64,000 nucleotides of DNA from Aliigemmobacter aestuarii (GTDB lineage: Bacteria > Pseudomonadota > Alphaproteobacteria > Rhodobacterales > Rhodobacteraceae): NCBI RefSeq assembly GCF_004799285.1, contig NZ_SSND01000003.1:434001-498000 (forward strand), given 5' to 3'. Below the pieces are notes generated by a model. It was not told the DNA's origin, ran no database searches, and worked only from the letters and a program-made list of their open reading frames with translations. This document shows positions 7,361-15,644 of the stretch, in pieces. Made by a program: the position numbers and the translations under genes. Every line of letters begins with the position of its first letter. The stretch's first letter is position 1.

Positions 7361-8674
7361 ATGGACGATACAGTGACGTCGAGCCTTGACCTTGCCTTCT
7401 GGGTGACCGCAGCCGCCATCCTGTGCCTGCTGGTCCTGTCGGCCTTCTTTTCCGGTTCGGAAACCGCGCTGACGGCCTCCAGCCGCGCCAAGCTCAAGGC
7501 GCAGGCCGACCGGGGCTCCAGAGGCGCCGAACGGGCGATGGAAGTGACCGAGGACAGCGAACGCATGATCGGCGCGCTGCTTCTGGGCAACAACATCGTC
7601 AACATCCTGTCGGCCTCGCTGGCGACCGCCCTGCTGACGCGGGTCTTCGGCGACAGCGGCGTGGCGCTGGCCACGCTGGTGATGACTGCGATGGTTCTTG
7701 TCTTCGGCGAAGTGCTGCCAAAGACCGTGGCGATCACCTATCCCGAAGCCGTGGCGACCCGTGTCGCGCCGATCATCCGGGTCCTGATCCTGGTGTTTTC
7801 CCCGGTTGTCATGGTCGTCCGCGCGCTGGTGCGCGGTCTGCTGGCCATCGTCGGCGTCAAGACCGACCCGGAAAGCCATATCCTTGCCCTGCGCGAAGAG
7901 ATCATGGGCGCCATCGCTCTGGGCCATTCCGAAGGCGCGGTGGAAAAGGAAGACCGCGACAGGCTTCTGGGCGCGCTGGACCTGTCGGACCGCACCGTCG
8001 AAGAGGTCATGCGCCACCGCCGCGAGATCGAGATGATCGATGCCGACAAGACCCCGGACGAGATCATCACCCAGGCGCTGGCCTCGCCGCATACCCGGCT
8101 TCCGGTGTTCCGGGGAACGGACGAGAACATCCTGGGCGTCGTCCATGCCAAGGATCTGCTGCGCGAGGTCGACCGCCTTGTGCGCGGGGATACCGGCAAC
8201 CTGTCGTCGATCCGGGATCTCGACATCCTCAAGGTGGCGATGAAGCCCTATTTCGTGCCCGAAACCACGCCGCTTGACGAACAGATGCGCCAGTTCCTGA
8301 AACGGCGCACCCATTTCGCGCTGGTGGTGGACGAATACGGCACCCTGCGCGGCCTGATCACGCTGGAGGACATCATCGAGGAAATCGTTGGCGAGATCCG
8401 CGACGAATTCGACGTGGTCGAAAAGGAAAGCGCGCTGAAGCGCGAGGAGTCGGGCGATTACATCGTTGACGGGGCGATGACGATCCGCGACCTGAACCGC
8501 GCGATGGACTGGTCGCTGCCCGATGACGAGGCGAACACGATCGCCGGTCTGGTGATCCACGAGGCGCAGACCATCCCGAACGAAGGCCAGGTGTTCAGCT
8601 ATCACGGATTCCGGTTCGAGGTCGTCACCCGGCGCGAGAACCGCCTGACGAAACTGAAGATCCGGCCGCTGTGA
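7361..8674 (+). CDS. CNNM/CorC-family (HlyC/CorC) membrane protein with CBS domains
   Basis: About 437 residues. Domains in order: CNNM (DUF21) transmembrane domain with the opening signature SAFFSGSETALTA (about residues 25-37), further membrane segments to ~150, a tandem CBS pair (about 200-330: RTVEEVMRHRREIEMID...FALVVDEYGTLRGLITLEDIIEEIVG), and a C-terminal CorC_HlyC domain ending FRFEVVTRRENRLTKLKI. Members are implicated in Mg/Co efflux or membrane-damage resistance; the name hemolysin is historical. I chose the ATG at 7361 because the membrane domain starts right after it; an in-frame ATG at 7304 would add 19 polar residues. Confidence 0.92.
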   Translation: MDDTVTSSLDLAFWVTAAAILCLLVLSAFFSGSETALTASSRAKLKAQADRGSRGAERAMEVTEDSERMIGALLLGNNIVNILSASLATALLTRVFGDSGVALATLVMTAMVLVFGEVLPKTVAITYPEAVATRVAPIIRVLILVFSPVVMVVRALVRGLLAIVGVKTDPESHILALREEIMGAIALGHSEGAVEKEDRDRLLGALDLSDRTVEEVMRHRREIEMIDADKTPDEIITQALASPHTRLPVFRGTDENILGVVHAKDLLREVDRLVRGDTGNLSSIRDLDILKVAMKPYFVPETTPLDEQMRQFLKRRTHFALVVDEYGTLRGLITLEDIIEEIVGEIRDEFDVVEKESALKREESGDYIVDGAMTIRDLNRAMDWSLPDDEANTIAGLVIHEAQTIPNEGQVFSYHGFRFEVVTRRENRLTKLKIRPL

Positions 8675-8706
8675 CGGCCGGACCCTGCCCCCCAGACCGG
8701 AGCGGC

Positions 8707-10020
8707 TCAGAAGATCTCGATCGCGTTGGCCAGCCCGCGCAGGCTGCTGATGCCGTCGAGCGTCAGCTCGTCTGCCCCGAAGTCAAAGACCACATCGCCA
8801 TTGACCACATCGGCAAAGCGGTTCACGACCTGCGCCTTGGTCAACCCGCCCGACCACAGGTTGTCATCCAGGCGTAGCTTGTCGCCCTGACCGGCGCGGA
8901 AATCCTTGACCACATCGCGGTCATCGCCCGCGCGGAAGATGAACCTGTCCGCACCGCCGTTGCCGCGCAGGATGTCGTTTCCGTCGCCGCCATGCACACG
9001 GTCGCGGCCGGCGCCGCCGAACAGGACGTCGCGCCCGGCGTTGCCTGACAGCACGTCATTGCCGGAGTTGCCCTTCAGGGCATCGTTCCCGCCGCCGCCC
9101 TTCAACACGTTGCCGCCCTTGTTGCCGACAAGCGTGTTCTTGGCCCCGTTGCCAGTCAGGTCATAGTCGGCCCGGCCCAGAAGCCGCGCCTTGCTGAACC
9201 CGTCCAGAAGCTGCGCATCGCCCGCGATGAACAGCTGGTTGCCATTCACCACATCGAGCTTGACGTTGCCCTGCCCCATGTTGACCCGGACCGCACCGGG
9301 CATGTCCGCGCCGGTGATGTCCACCCGCTGCCAGCCGCCCGTCGAGACGGCCACGGCATAGCCGCCCGCGTCCTCGCTCTGGTCGGCGGCGCCACCCACG
9401 CGGAACCGCACGCCGCCATCGCCTTCGCCGATGTTGTAGAACTTGTTGCCGTTGCGGTCCTCATAGACCACCCCGGTCACATAGGCCTTTCTGGCGGCAT
9501 AGGCGAAGTTGAGCGTGACATAGTCATTGCCGCCGCGCGCCACTTCGGAAATCCCGATCTCGCGGTAGTTGAACGTGCCCCCGTTCACCGTATCGGTGCC
9601 GCCCATCATGTTAGACCGGTGCAGCGCACTGTTCCAGAGGGTCCTGAAATGGGTATTGATGACGGATTCCGTTCCCGAGCCAAAGCCAGAGGCCATCGCC
9701 AGGTTTTCGCCCGTCCGCCAACCATAGCTGTCCAGCCGGTAGCCCGCAGAAATCATCCGGTCGTCCCACAGAGAGTTGTTCTCTCCGACGTGACTGAACC
9801 GTCCGGTCGAGGCCATCCATTGCGAATGGTTGGTCGCAGAACGATCGAGGGTATCAACCACGGCCAGTACCTGCTGGGGCGCGCCCGAGATCGGTCCGAA
9901 CTGACCGTTCGGCAGCCCTGCATTCAGCGACGTGCCCTGACGTGCGGCCTCGGCCGCCGGATCGAGCCGCGCCCGGTTGAGCACTTCAAGCATGTACTGT
10001 TCTGCAGCAGAAATCGCCAT
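8707..10020 (-). CDS. Secreted CAP/SCP-domain protein with RTX repeats
   Basis: 437 residues from the ATG at 10020, chosen for the GGGGA ribosome site 6 bases upstream; ATG 10032 is the alternative. Domain 1 (about 1-205) is a CAP/SCP (PR-1-like) domain: the family tetrad appears as His64 or His77 (NHSQWMAS...FSHVG), Glu105 (GENLA) and His134 (HRSNMM). A middle beta-rich segment (about 215-300) contains VVYEDRNGNKFYNIGEGDGG, a calcium-binding-like SdrD/B-type insert. Domain 3 (about 315-385) holds GGxGxDxLx RTX nonapeptides, and a serralysin-like C-terminus (DVVKDFRAGQGDKLRL to 437) ends in hydrophobic residues as T1SS signals do. There is no Sec signal peptide, consistent with type I export. 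Function unknown; CAP proteins include lipid-binding and peptidase-like members. Confidence 0.85.
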   Translation of the reverse strand: MAISAAEQYMLEVLNRARLDPAAEAARQGTSLNAGLPNGQFGPISGAPQQVLAVVDTLDRSATNHSQWMASTGRFSHVGENNSLWDDRMISAGYRLDSYGWRTGENLAMASGFGSGTESVINTHFRTLWNSALHRSNMMGGTDTVNGGTFNYREIGISEVARGGNDYVTLNFAYAARKAYVTGVVYEDRNGNKFYNIGEGDGGVRFRVGGAADQSEDAGGYAVAVSTGGWQRVDITGADMPGAVRVNMGQGNVKLDVVNGNQLFIAGDAQLLDGFSKARLLGRADYDLTGNGAKNTLVGNKGGNVLKGGGGNDALKGNSGNDVLSGNAGRDVLFGGAGRDRVHGGDGNDILRGNGGADRFIFRAGDDRDVVKDFRAGQGDKLRLDDNLWSGGLTKAQVVNRFADVVNGDVVFDFGADELTLDGISSLRGLANAIEIF

Positions 10021-10195
10021 ACTGTTCCCCATCACCCGTTTGTCCGAAAGGGGCCCGATTGGAACCCGCGATTGGACACTACTTGCCAAATGGGGCGGAA
10101 CTCGGTCCACCCACTGCAGAACATGAGGCAATTTTTGGGCAATAACCCGCGAGTCCGTCGCCCGCCTGCGCGGACTTCCGCCGGATCAGGGCCGA

Positions 10196-11770
10196 TCAGC
10201 GGCGCTTGAACAGACCACCCAGAATTCCCCGCACCACGGCCTGCCCCGACTTCGTCCCGATCTGCCGGGCGAAGCTTTTCATGAAGGCGTCCGAAACCGA
10301 ATCGGACCGCGACGAAGACTTGCCCGAAGTGCTGCGCCGCGAGCTGGCCGGGGTGTCGGCATCGTAGCGGCGCGCGCGCTTGAAATCGTCTGCATCCAGC
10401 CGCAGGTCGGGATTGAAGGCCAGATCGCCCGATCCGCCCGCCCCCGCCTCGGCCGCCTCGCGCGCGGCGGCCTCGGACCGGGCCTTCAGCCGTTCAAAGG
10501 CGCTGTCGCGATCCAGCGGCGTGTCATACTTGCCCTTCAGAGGCGAGCCCGCGATCACCGCCGCACGCGTTGCCGCATCGATCGGGCCAAGCTGCGAGGA
10601 TGGCGGACGGATCAGCGTGCGTTCGACCATCGAGGGGATGCCCTTCGCCTCGAGGAACGAGGTCACCGCCTCGCCCGTCCCGACCTCGCGGATCGCGTCC
10701 TCGGTCGCGAAGCGGGGATTGTCGCGATAGGTCTGCGCGGCCATGCGCAGATCCTTCTGGTCCTTGGCGGTGAAGGCGCGCAGGGCATGCTGCACCCGGT
10801 TGCCAAGCTGGCCAAGGATGTTTTCCGGCACGTCCGCCGGGTTCTGGGTGATGAAATAGACGCCGACCCCCTTCGACCGGATCAGGCGCGCCACCTGTTC
10901 GACCTTGCTGACCAAGGCCTTTGGCGCGTCATCGAACAGAAGATGCGCCTCGTCGAAGAAGAACACGAGCTTGGGCTTGTCGGGATCGCCCACCTCGGGC
11001 AGCTCCTCGAACAGTTCCGACAGCAGCCACAACAGGAAGGTGGCGTAAAGCCGGGGGCTGGCCATCAGCTTGTCGGCGGCCAGGATGTTGATCCGCCCGC
11101 GCCCGTCGGCATCGCGTGTCATCAGGTCCGCCAGATCCAGCGCGGGTTCCCCGAACAGGCCCGCGCCGCCCTGGTTTTCCAGAACCAGAAGCCGCCGCTG
11201 GATCGCCCCGATGGACGAGGTCGACACCAGCCCGTAGCGGGCCGAGATTTCGGTGGCATTCTCGGAGATGAAGACCAACATCGCCTGCAGGTCCTTCAGG
11301 TCCAGAAGCGGCAGTTCCTCTTCGTCGGCCAGCCGGAAGGCGACGTTCAGCACCCCTTCCTGCGGCTCGGTCAGTTCCAGAAGGCGCGACAGCAGGAGCG
11401 GCCCCATTTCCGCAACGGTCGCGCGGATCGGATGCCCCTGTTCGCCGAAAAGATCCCAGAATGTCACGGGAAAGGCGGAATACTGCAGATCAAGCCCGAT
11501 CGTCGCCGCGCGCTTCATGAAGGGTTCATGCAGCTTGTGCGTGGCCGAACCCGAGGCCGCGATGCCCGACAGGTCGCCCTTCACATCCGACAGGAAGACC
11601 GGAACGCCGGCAGAGGAAAAGCCTTCGGCGAGGATCTGCAGGGTGACCGTCTTGCCGGTGCCTGTGGCGCCCGCCACCAGACCGTGCCGGTTCCCGTATT
11701 TCAGCAACAGCCGCTGGGGCGTCGCATATCCCTCGCCGCCACCTCCGACGAAGATGCTGTCCTGATCCAT
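10196..11770 (-). CDS. HerA-like ATPase of the DUF853 (YjgR) family
   Basis: 524 residues from the ATG at 11770 (ribosome site GGGAAGGG). Seen: Walker A GATGTGKT at residues 34-41, Walker [16 protein letters not shown], an arginine-finger/sensor region [21 protein letters not shown], and a low-complexity serine-rich tail ([16 protein letters not shown]) before a conserved end [10 protein letters not shown]. The family is a cytoplasmic FtsK/HerA-superfamily ATPase; E. coli YjgR is the model but has no settled role. The frame is open 88 codons upstream of 11770, but that part overlaps the candidate small RNAs on the other strand and lacks family similarity. Confidence 0.9.
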   Translation of the reverse strand: MDQDSIFVGGGGEGYATPQRLLLKYGNRHGLVAGATGTGKTVTLQILAEGFSSAGVPVFLSDVKGDLSGIAASGSATHKLHEPFMKRAATIGLDLQYSAFPVTFWDLFGEQGHPIRATVAEMGPLLLSRLLELTEPQEGVLNVAFRLADEEELPLLDLKDLQAMLVFISENATEISARYGLVSTSSIGAIQRRLLVLENQGGAGLFGEPALDLADLMTRDADGRGRINILAADKLMASPRLYATFLLWLLSELFEELPEVGDPDKPKLVFFFDEAHLLFDDAPKALVSKVEQVARLIRSKGVGVYFITQNPADVPENILGQLGNRVQHALRAFTAKDQKDLRMAAQTYRDNPRFATEDAIREVGTGEAVTSFLEAKGIPSMVERTLIRPPSSQLGPIDAATRAAVIAGSPLKGKYDTPLDRDSAFERLKARSEAAAREAAEAGAGGSGDLAFNPDLRLDADDFKRARRYDADTPASSRRSTSGKSSSRSDSVSDAFMKSFARQIGTKSGQAVVRGILGGLFKRR

Positions 11771-11846
11771 ACCGCTCACCCTTCCCGTCAATCGTTCACG
11801 CCGAAAATACATTGTTAACCGTCGTGTGCCAGTCTTCATCTGCTCC

Positions 11847-11929
11847 CGGATGGCGCAAATCTGCGGCCTGATGGGGGTGACTTCCTCCCTGTCAGACTGG
11901 CCGCGCGGCAAAGGCGCGGCCATTTTTTT
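11847..11929 (+). ncRNA. Candidate small RNA with CCUCC loop and intrinsic terminator
   Basis: Seen: a 9-bp perfect stem (11898-11906 with 11914-11922), 7-base loop and seven Ts, with no protein gene upstream that it could terminate. Just before it is a hairpin TGAC-TTCCTCCCT-GTCA (11878-11894), whose loop contains CCUCC, complementary to Shine-Dalgarno sequences. Alphaproteobacterial small RNAs with exposed CUCCUCCC loops (for example the CcsR RNAs of Rhodobacter) are built the same way, with a C-rich loop followed by a rho-independent terminator. A G-run at 11873-11877 could instead pair with the C-rich loop. The 5' end is inferred from a weak promoter-like pair (TTGTTA at 11812, TTCATC at 11835). 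It is divergent to the HerA-like gene. Confidence 0.45.
11898..11929 (+). terminator. Intrinsic terminator of candidate sRNA 1
   Basis: TGGCCGCGC / GCGCGGCCA, 9 bp perfect, 7-base loop, followed by TTTTTTT (11923-11929). Its orientation is rightward. Confidence 0.85.
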
Positions 11930-11968
11930 GACCCTTTGGTCGGGTTTGGAGGCGACGACAGATTCGTG

Positions 11969-11997
11969 TTGACGGATGGGCCAAAGGGCCTTAGCGT
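11969..11997 (+). promoter_or_regulatory. Sigma-70-like promoter for candidate sRNA 2
   Basis: TTGACG (11969-11974), a 17-base spacer and TAGCGT (11992-11997). The -35 is near consensus; the -10 is weak. It lies about 75 bases before the terminator at 12047-12079. Confidence 0.4.
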
Positions 11998-12004
11998 CAC
12001 CAAC

Positions 12005-12079
12005 AATGAAGTCGGCCAGTCCGACAGGGAGCAAAAATTACCGCTGAAAAAGGGCCGCCCTTGCGGCCCTTTTTCTTTT
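12005..12079 (+). ncRNA. Candidate small RNA (~75 nt) between two terminators
   Basis: A promoter-like pair (TTGACG, 17-base spacer, TAGCGT) would start a transcript near 12005, which would end at the 12-bp terminator 12047-12079. In between is a small hairpin (GTCGG-CCAGT-CCGAC, 12011-12025) and an unpaired A-rich stretch (GCAAAAATTA) that could serve as an Hfq-type site. No open frame with a ribosome site fits in it. I do not recognise it as a named RNA family. Confidence 0.35.
12047..12079. terminator. Strong bidirectional intrinsic terminator
   Basis: Bases 12047-12058 pair with 12063-12074 (12 bp) around a CCTT loop, with TTTTT before and TCTTTT after on the + strand. The A-run on the left makes it functional on the other strand too. 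Confidence 0.85.
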
Positions 12080-12206
12080 GCGATCCGTGACTTCCGTCGG
12101 CATCTTTTCGCCTTTCCCGGAACCCGGCGGGATGAATTGCCCCCTGACTCCGCCGTCGGGCCATGCTATGCCGCTGGCCAATGGATTTCAGAATACAGGA
12201 CTGTCT

Positions 12207-12896
12207 ATGAAAGACCTCTCCAAAGCCGTTTCCCTGGCCCTTGTCCTCGCCGCCGCCAGCGCCGCATCGGCGCAAGAGACCGCCGCGCCCGAAGCCCCCG
12301 CGACCGACGCACCTGCCGCCGAAGCGCCCGCCGAAGGCGGAACGGGATTTGCGACGGGCGGGTTTTCCACCGGTCAGGAAGTCGGCGCCGACGGCCAGCC
12401 GGTTCCGGCGCAGGACGGGCCGGGTTCGGTCTATGTGGCGTCCGAACACGGCGCCTGGCAGCAGCGCTGCGTCAAGACCGAGGACGGGTCCGACCCGTGC
12501 CAGCTTTACCAGCTTCTGAAGGACCCCAGCGGCAATCCCGTGGCTGAAATCAGCCTCTTCGGCCTGCCGCAGGCGGAAGGCGGCCCGACGGCCGGTGCGA
12601 CGATCATCGCACCGCTGGAAACGCTGCTGACGGAAAACCTCGTCATGCAGGTCGATGCAGGCCAGGCGAAGGCCTATCCCTTCACCTTCTGCACGCGCGA
12701 AGGCTGCGTGGCGCGGATCGGCCTGACCTCGGCCGAGGTGGACAGCTTCAAGCGCGGCAATGTCGCGAAGCTGACCATCGTGCCGGTCGTGGCGCCGGAT
12801 CAGAAGGTGACGCTGGAAGTGTCGCTGACCGGCTTCACCGCCGGATACGACGCGGTGAACGCGGCCAATGCCAAGCAGGCATCGGGCGGCAACTGA
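12207..12896 (+). CDS. IalB-family (invasion-associated locus B) periplasmic protein
   Basis: 229 residues. A Sec signal peptide (VSLALVLAAASAASA, cleavage near residue 22) is followed by an alanine/proline-rich linker (to ~45). The IalB domain (about 70-215) contains GAWQQRC, SDPCQLYQ, FTFCTREGCVARIGL and VSLTGFTAGYDAV. Two cysteine pairs (QQRC/DPC and FC/GC) suggest disulfides in the periplasm. Family role is poorly defined: originally linked to host-cell invasion in Bartonella, but widespread in free-living alphaproteobacteria. Start chosen at 12207 for the signal peptide and an ACAGGA ribosome site. A strong terminator follows, so it is probably monocistronic. Confidence 0.85.
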   Translation: MKDLSKAVSLALVLAAASAASAQETAAPEAPATDAPAAEAPAEGGTGFATGGFSTGQEVGADGQPVPAQDGPGSVYVASEHGAWQQRCVKTEDGSDPCQLYQLLKDPSGNPVAEISLFGLPQAEGGPTAGATIIAPLETLLTENLVMQVDAGQAKAYPFTFCTREGCVARIGLTSAEVDSFKRGNVAKLTIVPVVAPDQKVTLEVSLTGFTAGYDAVNAANAKQASGGN

Positions 12897-12914
12897 TCGC
12901 CGGAAACGGAATGG

Positions 12915-12950
12915 ACGCCGCGCGACACCTTTCGCGCGGCGTTTTCATTT
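12915..12950 (+). terminator. Intrinsic terminator after the IalB-family gene
   Basis: ACGCCGCGCGA (12915-12925) pairs with TCGCGCGGCGT (12932-12942), 11 bp perfect with a 6-base loop, followed by TTTCATTT. Confidence 0.85.
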
Positions 12951-13001
12951 TAAAACCGGATATTTGCGCGCCGTTCCTGAAGTTCGGGCAGGTACCCCGG
13001 A

Positions 13002-14210
13002 TCAGACTGCCTTCAACGCGATCACGGCATTCAGCCCGCCGAATGCGAAGGCGTTCGACAGGCAGGCCGTCACCCGCGCCTCGCGCGCCACGTTCGGCAC
13101 CACGTCCAGCGCGCATTCCGGGTCGGGTTCCTCGTATCCGATGGTGGGCGCGATCACGCCGTCCTTCAGCGCCATCAGGCAGGCCAGAAGCTCCACCGCG
13201 CCGGTGCCACCGATCAGGTGGCCATGCATGGATTTGGTGGACGAGATCATCAACCGATCGGCATGCTGGCCAAAGGCGTGGGCCACGGCGGCACATTCCG
13301 CCTTGTCATTGGCCGCCGTCCCGGTGCCGTGGGCGTTTATGTATCCCACGTCCTCGGGGTTGAGCCGCGCATCGCGCAAGGCACCGGTCATCGCGCGTTC
13401 GCCCCCCTGCGACGAGGGTGTGACGATATCGCCCGCGTCGGCCGTCATGGCAAAACCTGCAACCTCGGCCAGGATCTGCGCGCCGCGCTTGCGGGCGTGT
13501 TCGTATTCCTCGAAGACGAAAACCGCCGCGCCCTCGCCCTGGACCATGCCGGACCGGTTGGCGGAAAACGGGCGGCAGGAATCGCGCGACATCACCCGCA
13601 GCCCCTCCCAGGCCTTGATCCCGCCAAAGCACAGCATGGCCTCGGACCCGCCGGTCAGCATGGCGCGTGCTGCGCCCGAGCGCACCATCTGGAAGGCCAG
13701 CCCCATTGCGTGGTTGGCACTGGCGCAGGCCGTCGCGACCGAAAACGTCGGGCCGCGCAGGTTCCATTCCATCGACAGGTGGCTGGCGGCTGCGTTGTTC
13801 ATCAGTTTGGGCACGACGAAGGGATGAACGCGATTCTTGCCTTCCTCATAGACGGTGCGGAAATTTTCGTCCGAGGTGATCAGGCCACCGCCCGCCGTGC
13901 CCAGAACGGCCCCCGCCTCGTATCCCAGATGGCCGTCGAAGTTCAGCCCGGACTGCTCCACCGCCTGTTTCGCAGCAATCAGCGCGAACTGGGTGAAACG
14001 GTCGTAAAGGGTGATCTGCTGGCGATTGAAATGGGCCTCCGCCTCCCATCCCTTGACCTGCGCGCCAATCTGGATCGCCAGCCGGTCCTTGTCGCGGATG
14101 TCCAGCGGGCCGATCCCGCAGCGGCCTTCACGAAAGGCGGCAAACGTGCCGGGCACATCATGCGCCAGCGGGTTGATCGTGCCCGCCCCGGTGATGACGA
14201 CGCGCCTCAT
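13002..14210 (-). CDS. Beta-ketoacyl-ACP synthase (FabF-like, lipid-associated)
   Basis: 402 residues. Condenses malonyl-ACP with an acyl-ACP. Catalytic triad seen: Cys162 (TACASA), His294 (HGTGT) and His329 with Lys326 (TKSMHGH); the glycine-rich end FGGLNAVIAL is present. The gene starts 4 bases inside the upstream ACP gene (ATGA overlap) and follows lpxD and an L,D-transpeptidase in the same direction. Family knowledge: alphaproteobacteria carry extra KAS enzymes with a dedicated ACP (AcpXL systems) to build special acyl chains for lipid A. Inference: this KAS serves the neighbouring ACP and lpxD rather than bulk fatty-acid synthesis. A housekeeping FabF role cannot be excluded from sequence alone. 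Confidence 0.88.
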   Translation of the reverse strand: MRRVVITGAGTINPLAHDVPGTFAAFREGRCGIGPLDIRDKDRLAIQIGAQVKGWEAEAHFNRQQITLYDRFTQFALIAAKQAVEQSGLNFDGHLGYEAGAVLGTAGGGLITSDENFRTVYEEGKNRVHPFVVPKLMNNAAASHLSMEWNLRGPTFSVATACASANHAMGLAFQMVRSGAARAMLTGGSEAMLCFGGIKAWEGLRVMSRDSCRPFSANRSGMVQGEGAAVFVFEEYEHARKRGAQILAEVAGFAMTADAGDIVTPSSQGGERAMTGALRDARLNPEDVGYINAHGTGTAANDKAECAAVAHAFGQHADRLMISSTKSMHGHLIGGTGAVELLACLMALKDGVIAPTIGYEEPDPECALDVVPNVAREARVTACLSNAFAFGGLNAVIALKAV

Positions 14211-14473
14211 GCGGCCTTCTGGGCCACCAGACCTTCGACCGCGGCAACGATCGCGGCGACCGACGAGATGTCGAAATCGCTTTTCCCCGGCTCGTTGGCG
14301 TTGAACGGCACCGAGATGTCGAAAGCCTCTTCGATGGCAAAGATGGACTCGACCAGCCCGAGGCTGTCGATCCCGAGTTCCTGAAGGGTGCTGTGCGGAT
14401 GGACGTCGGACACGTCCAGAACCGCCTGTTCGGCGATGATCCGGATCACCTTTTCCTGAACGCTTTCTGCCAT
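14207..14473 (-). CDS. Specialised acyl carrier protein (AcpXL-like)
   Basis: 88 residues from the ATG at 14473. Phosphopantetheine motif LQELGIDSLGLVES, carrier serine in GIDSL near residue 35. The following IFAIEEAFDISVPFN and a loop rich in polar residues before the last helix resemble AcpXL more than AcpP. Lies 31 bases after lpxD and overlaps the KAS gene by 4 bases. Inference: holds the growing acyl chain handled by that KAS, probably for lipid A or another outer-membrane lipid. The frame extends upstream to 14602, but that region overlaps lpxD and is not ACP-like. Confidence 0.85.
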   Translation of the reverse strand: MAESVQEKVIRIIAEQAVLDVSDVHPHSTLQELGIDSLGLVESIFAIEEAFDISVPFNANEPGKSDFDISSVAAIVAAVEGLVAQKAA

Positions 14474-14504
14474 CTTGCCCTCCGAATGCAGGACCGTTCC
14501 CGAT

Positions 14505-15599
14505 TTAGTCACTCTGCCCTGTTTTTGAAACAGCTTTCTGAAGCTCGGCCACGGTGGCGGCAAGGCGGGGAAGACGGCGCAGCGCCTTCTGCATCTCGAC
14601 ATGCGTTTCCATCTTCACCGCAGGATAGCCCAGCAGAACCCGCCCGGCCGGCGCATTGGTGAATATCTTGGTGGCGCCGCCCGCGATCACATCATCGCCC
14701 ACGAAGATGTTATCGTTCACCCCGCACTGGCCGCCCATCACCACGCGGTCGCCGATCCGCGACGAACCGGCGATGCCCACCTGCCCGCACAGCAGGCAAT
14801 CGCGCCCGACCTGGACGTTGTGGCCGATATGGACGAGGTTATCCAGCTTCGTGCCCGATCCGATCGACGTGTCGCGGATCGTGCCCCGGTCGATGCAGCT
14901 GTTGGCGCCGATCTCGACATCATCACCGATGGAAACCGCCCCGAGCGAGTGAATCCGCGTCCAGCTTTGCTGTCGGATTTCGTCGCGTTTTCCAAGTGTT
15001 GAGCGAATCTCCTCAACCCCAGACCGTTCCGGCGTCACGAATGAGAACCCGTCCGCCCCGATCACCGCGCCGGGCTGGCAGATGAAGCGGTCGCCGATGC
15101 TGACACGCGCCCCGATCCGCGCACCCTGAAGGATCAGCGCATCCTCGCCGATGACCGCGCCCTCTGCGATCGAGGCATGCGCCGCGATACGGGCGCGAGC
15201 CCCGATGCGGACACCGGCGCCGATCGTCACGAAGGGGCCGATCGCCGCGCCCTCGCCGATCGTGGCCGAAGGGTCGATCACCGTCATCGGGTGGATGCCC
15301 GGGGCGATGTCGGGGCCGGGGTCCATCAGCCGGGTCAGCCCCGACATCGCATAACGCGACCGGGGCGCGAAGATCACCGCCCTGAGGCCCATGCCGCGCC
15401 AGTCGGCCCCCGCCCAGAGGATCGCCGCCCGCGCCGCGCCCCTTGCCAGGCCTTCGGCATATTTCGGGTCCATCGCCAGCGCCAGATCATCCGGCCCGGC
15501 CATCGCCGGTTCGGCGGCGCGGCGCACCGTCAGGTCAAGGTCGCCATCGGCTTCGGCCCCCAGGGCCGTGGCAATGGCGCGGATCGTATGCGAAGACAT
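14505..15599 (-). CDS. lpxD: UDP-3-O-(3-hydroxyacyl)glucosamine N-acyltransferase
   Basis: 364 residues; third step of lipid A synthesis, adding the N-linked 3-hydroxyacyl chain from ACP. Seen: an N-terminal uridine-binding domain (1-100), then left-handed beta-helix hexapeptide repeats (about 105-320; e.g. [17 protein letters not shown]), with catalytic His260 in [11 protein letters not shown]. The C-terminal helix ([18 protein letters not shown]) forms the ACP contact in the family. Unusually it is not beside bamA/fabZ/lpxA here but between an L,D-transpeptidase gene (46 bases upstream) and a dedicated ACP/KAS pair. Confidence 0.95.
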   Translation of the reverse strand: MSSHTIRAIATALGAEADGDLDLTVRRAAEPAMAGPDDLALAMDPKYAEGLARGAARAAILWAGADWRGMGLRAVIFAPRSRYAMSGLTRLMDPGPDIAPGIHPMTVIDPSATIGEGAAIGPFVTIGAGVRIGARARIAAHASIAEGAVIGEDALILQGARIGARVSIGDRFICQPGAVIGADGFSFVTPERSGVEEIRSTLGKRDEIRQQSWTRIHSLGAVSIGDDVEIGANSCIDRGTIRDTSIGSGTKLDNLVHIGHNVQVGRDCLLCGQVGIAGSSRIGDRVVMGGQCGVNDNIFVGDDVIAGGATKIFTNAPAGRVLLGYPAVKMETHVEMQKALRRLPRLAATVAELQKAVSKTGQSD

Positions 15600-15644
15600 C
15601 GGGGCAACTCCAGCGGCGGGCGACGGTGGCCACCCGCCCCTGAT

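Larger units (their letters stand above)
11771..12206. other. 436-base gene-free stretch with two candidate small RNAs
   Basis: Between the leftward HerA-like gene and the rightward IalB-family gene I find no credible protein gene. The stretch holds two strong rightward intrinsic terminators (11898-11929 and 12047-12079), each preceded by structured, non-coding sequence. Confidence 0.7.
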
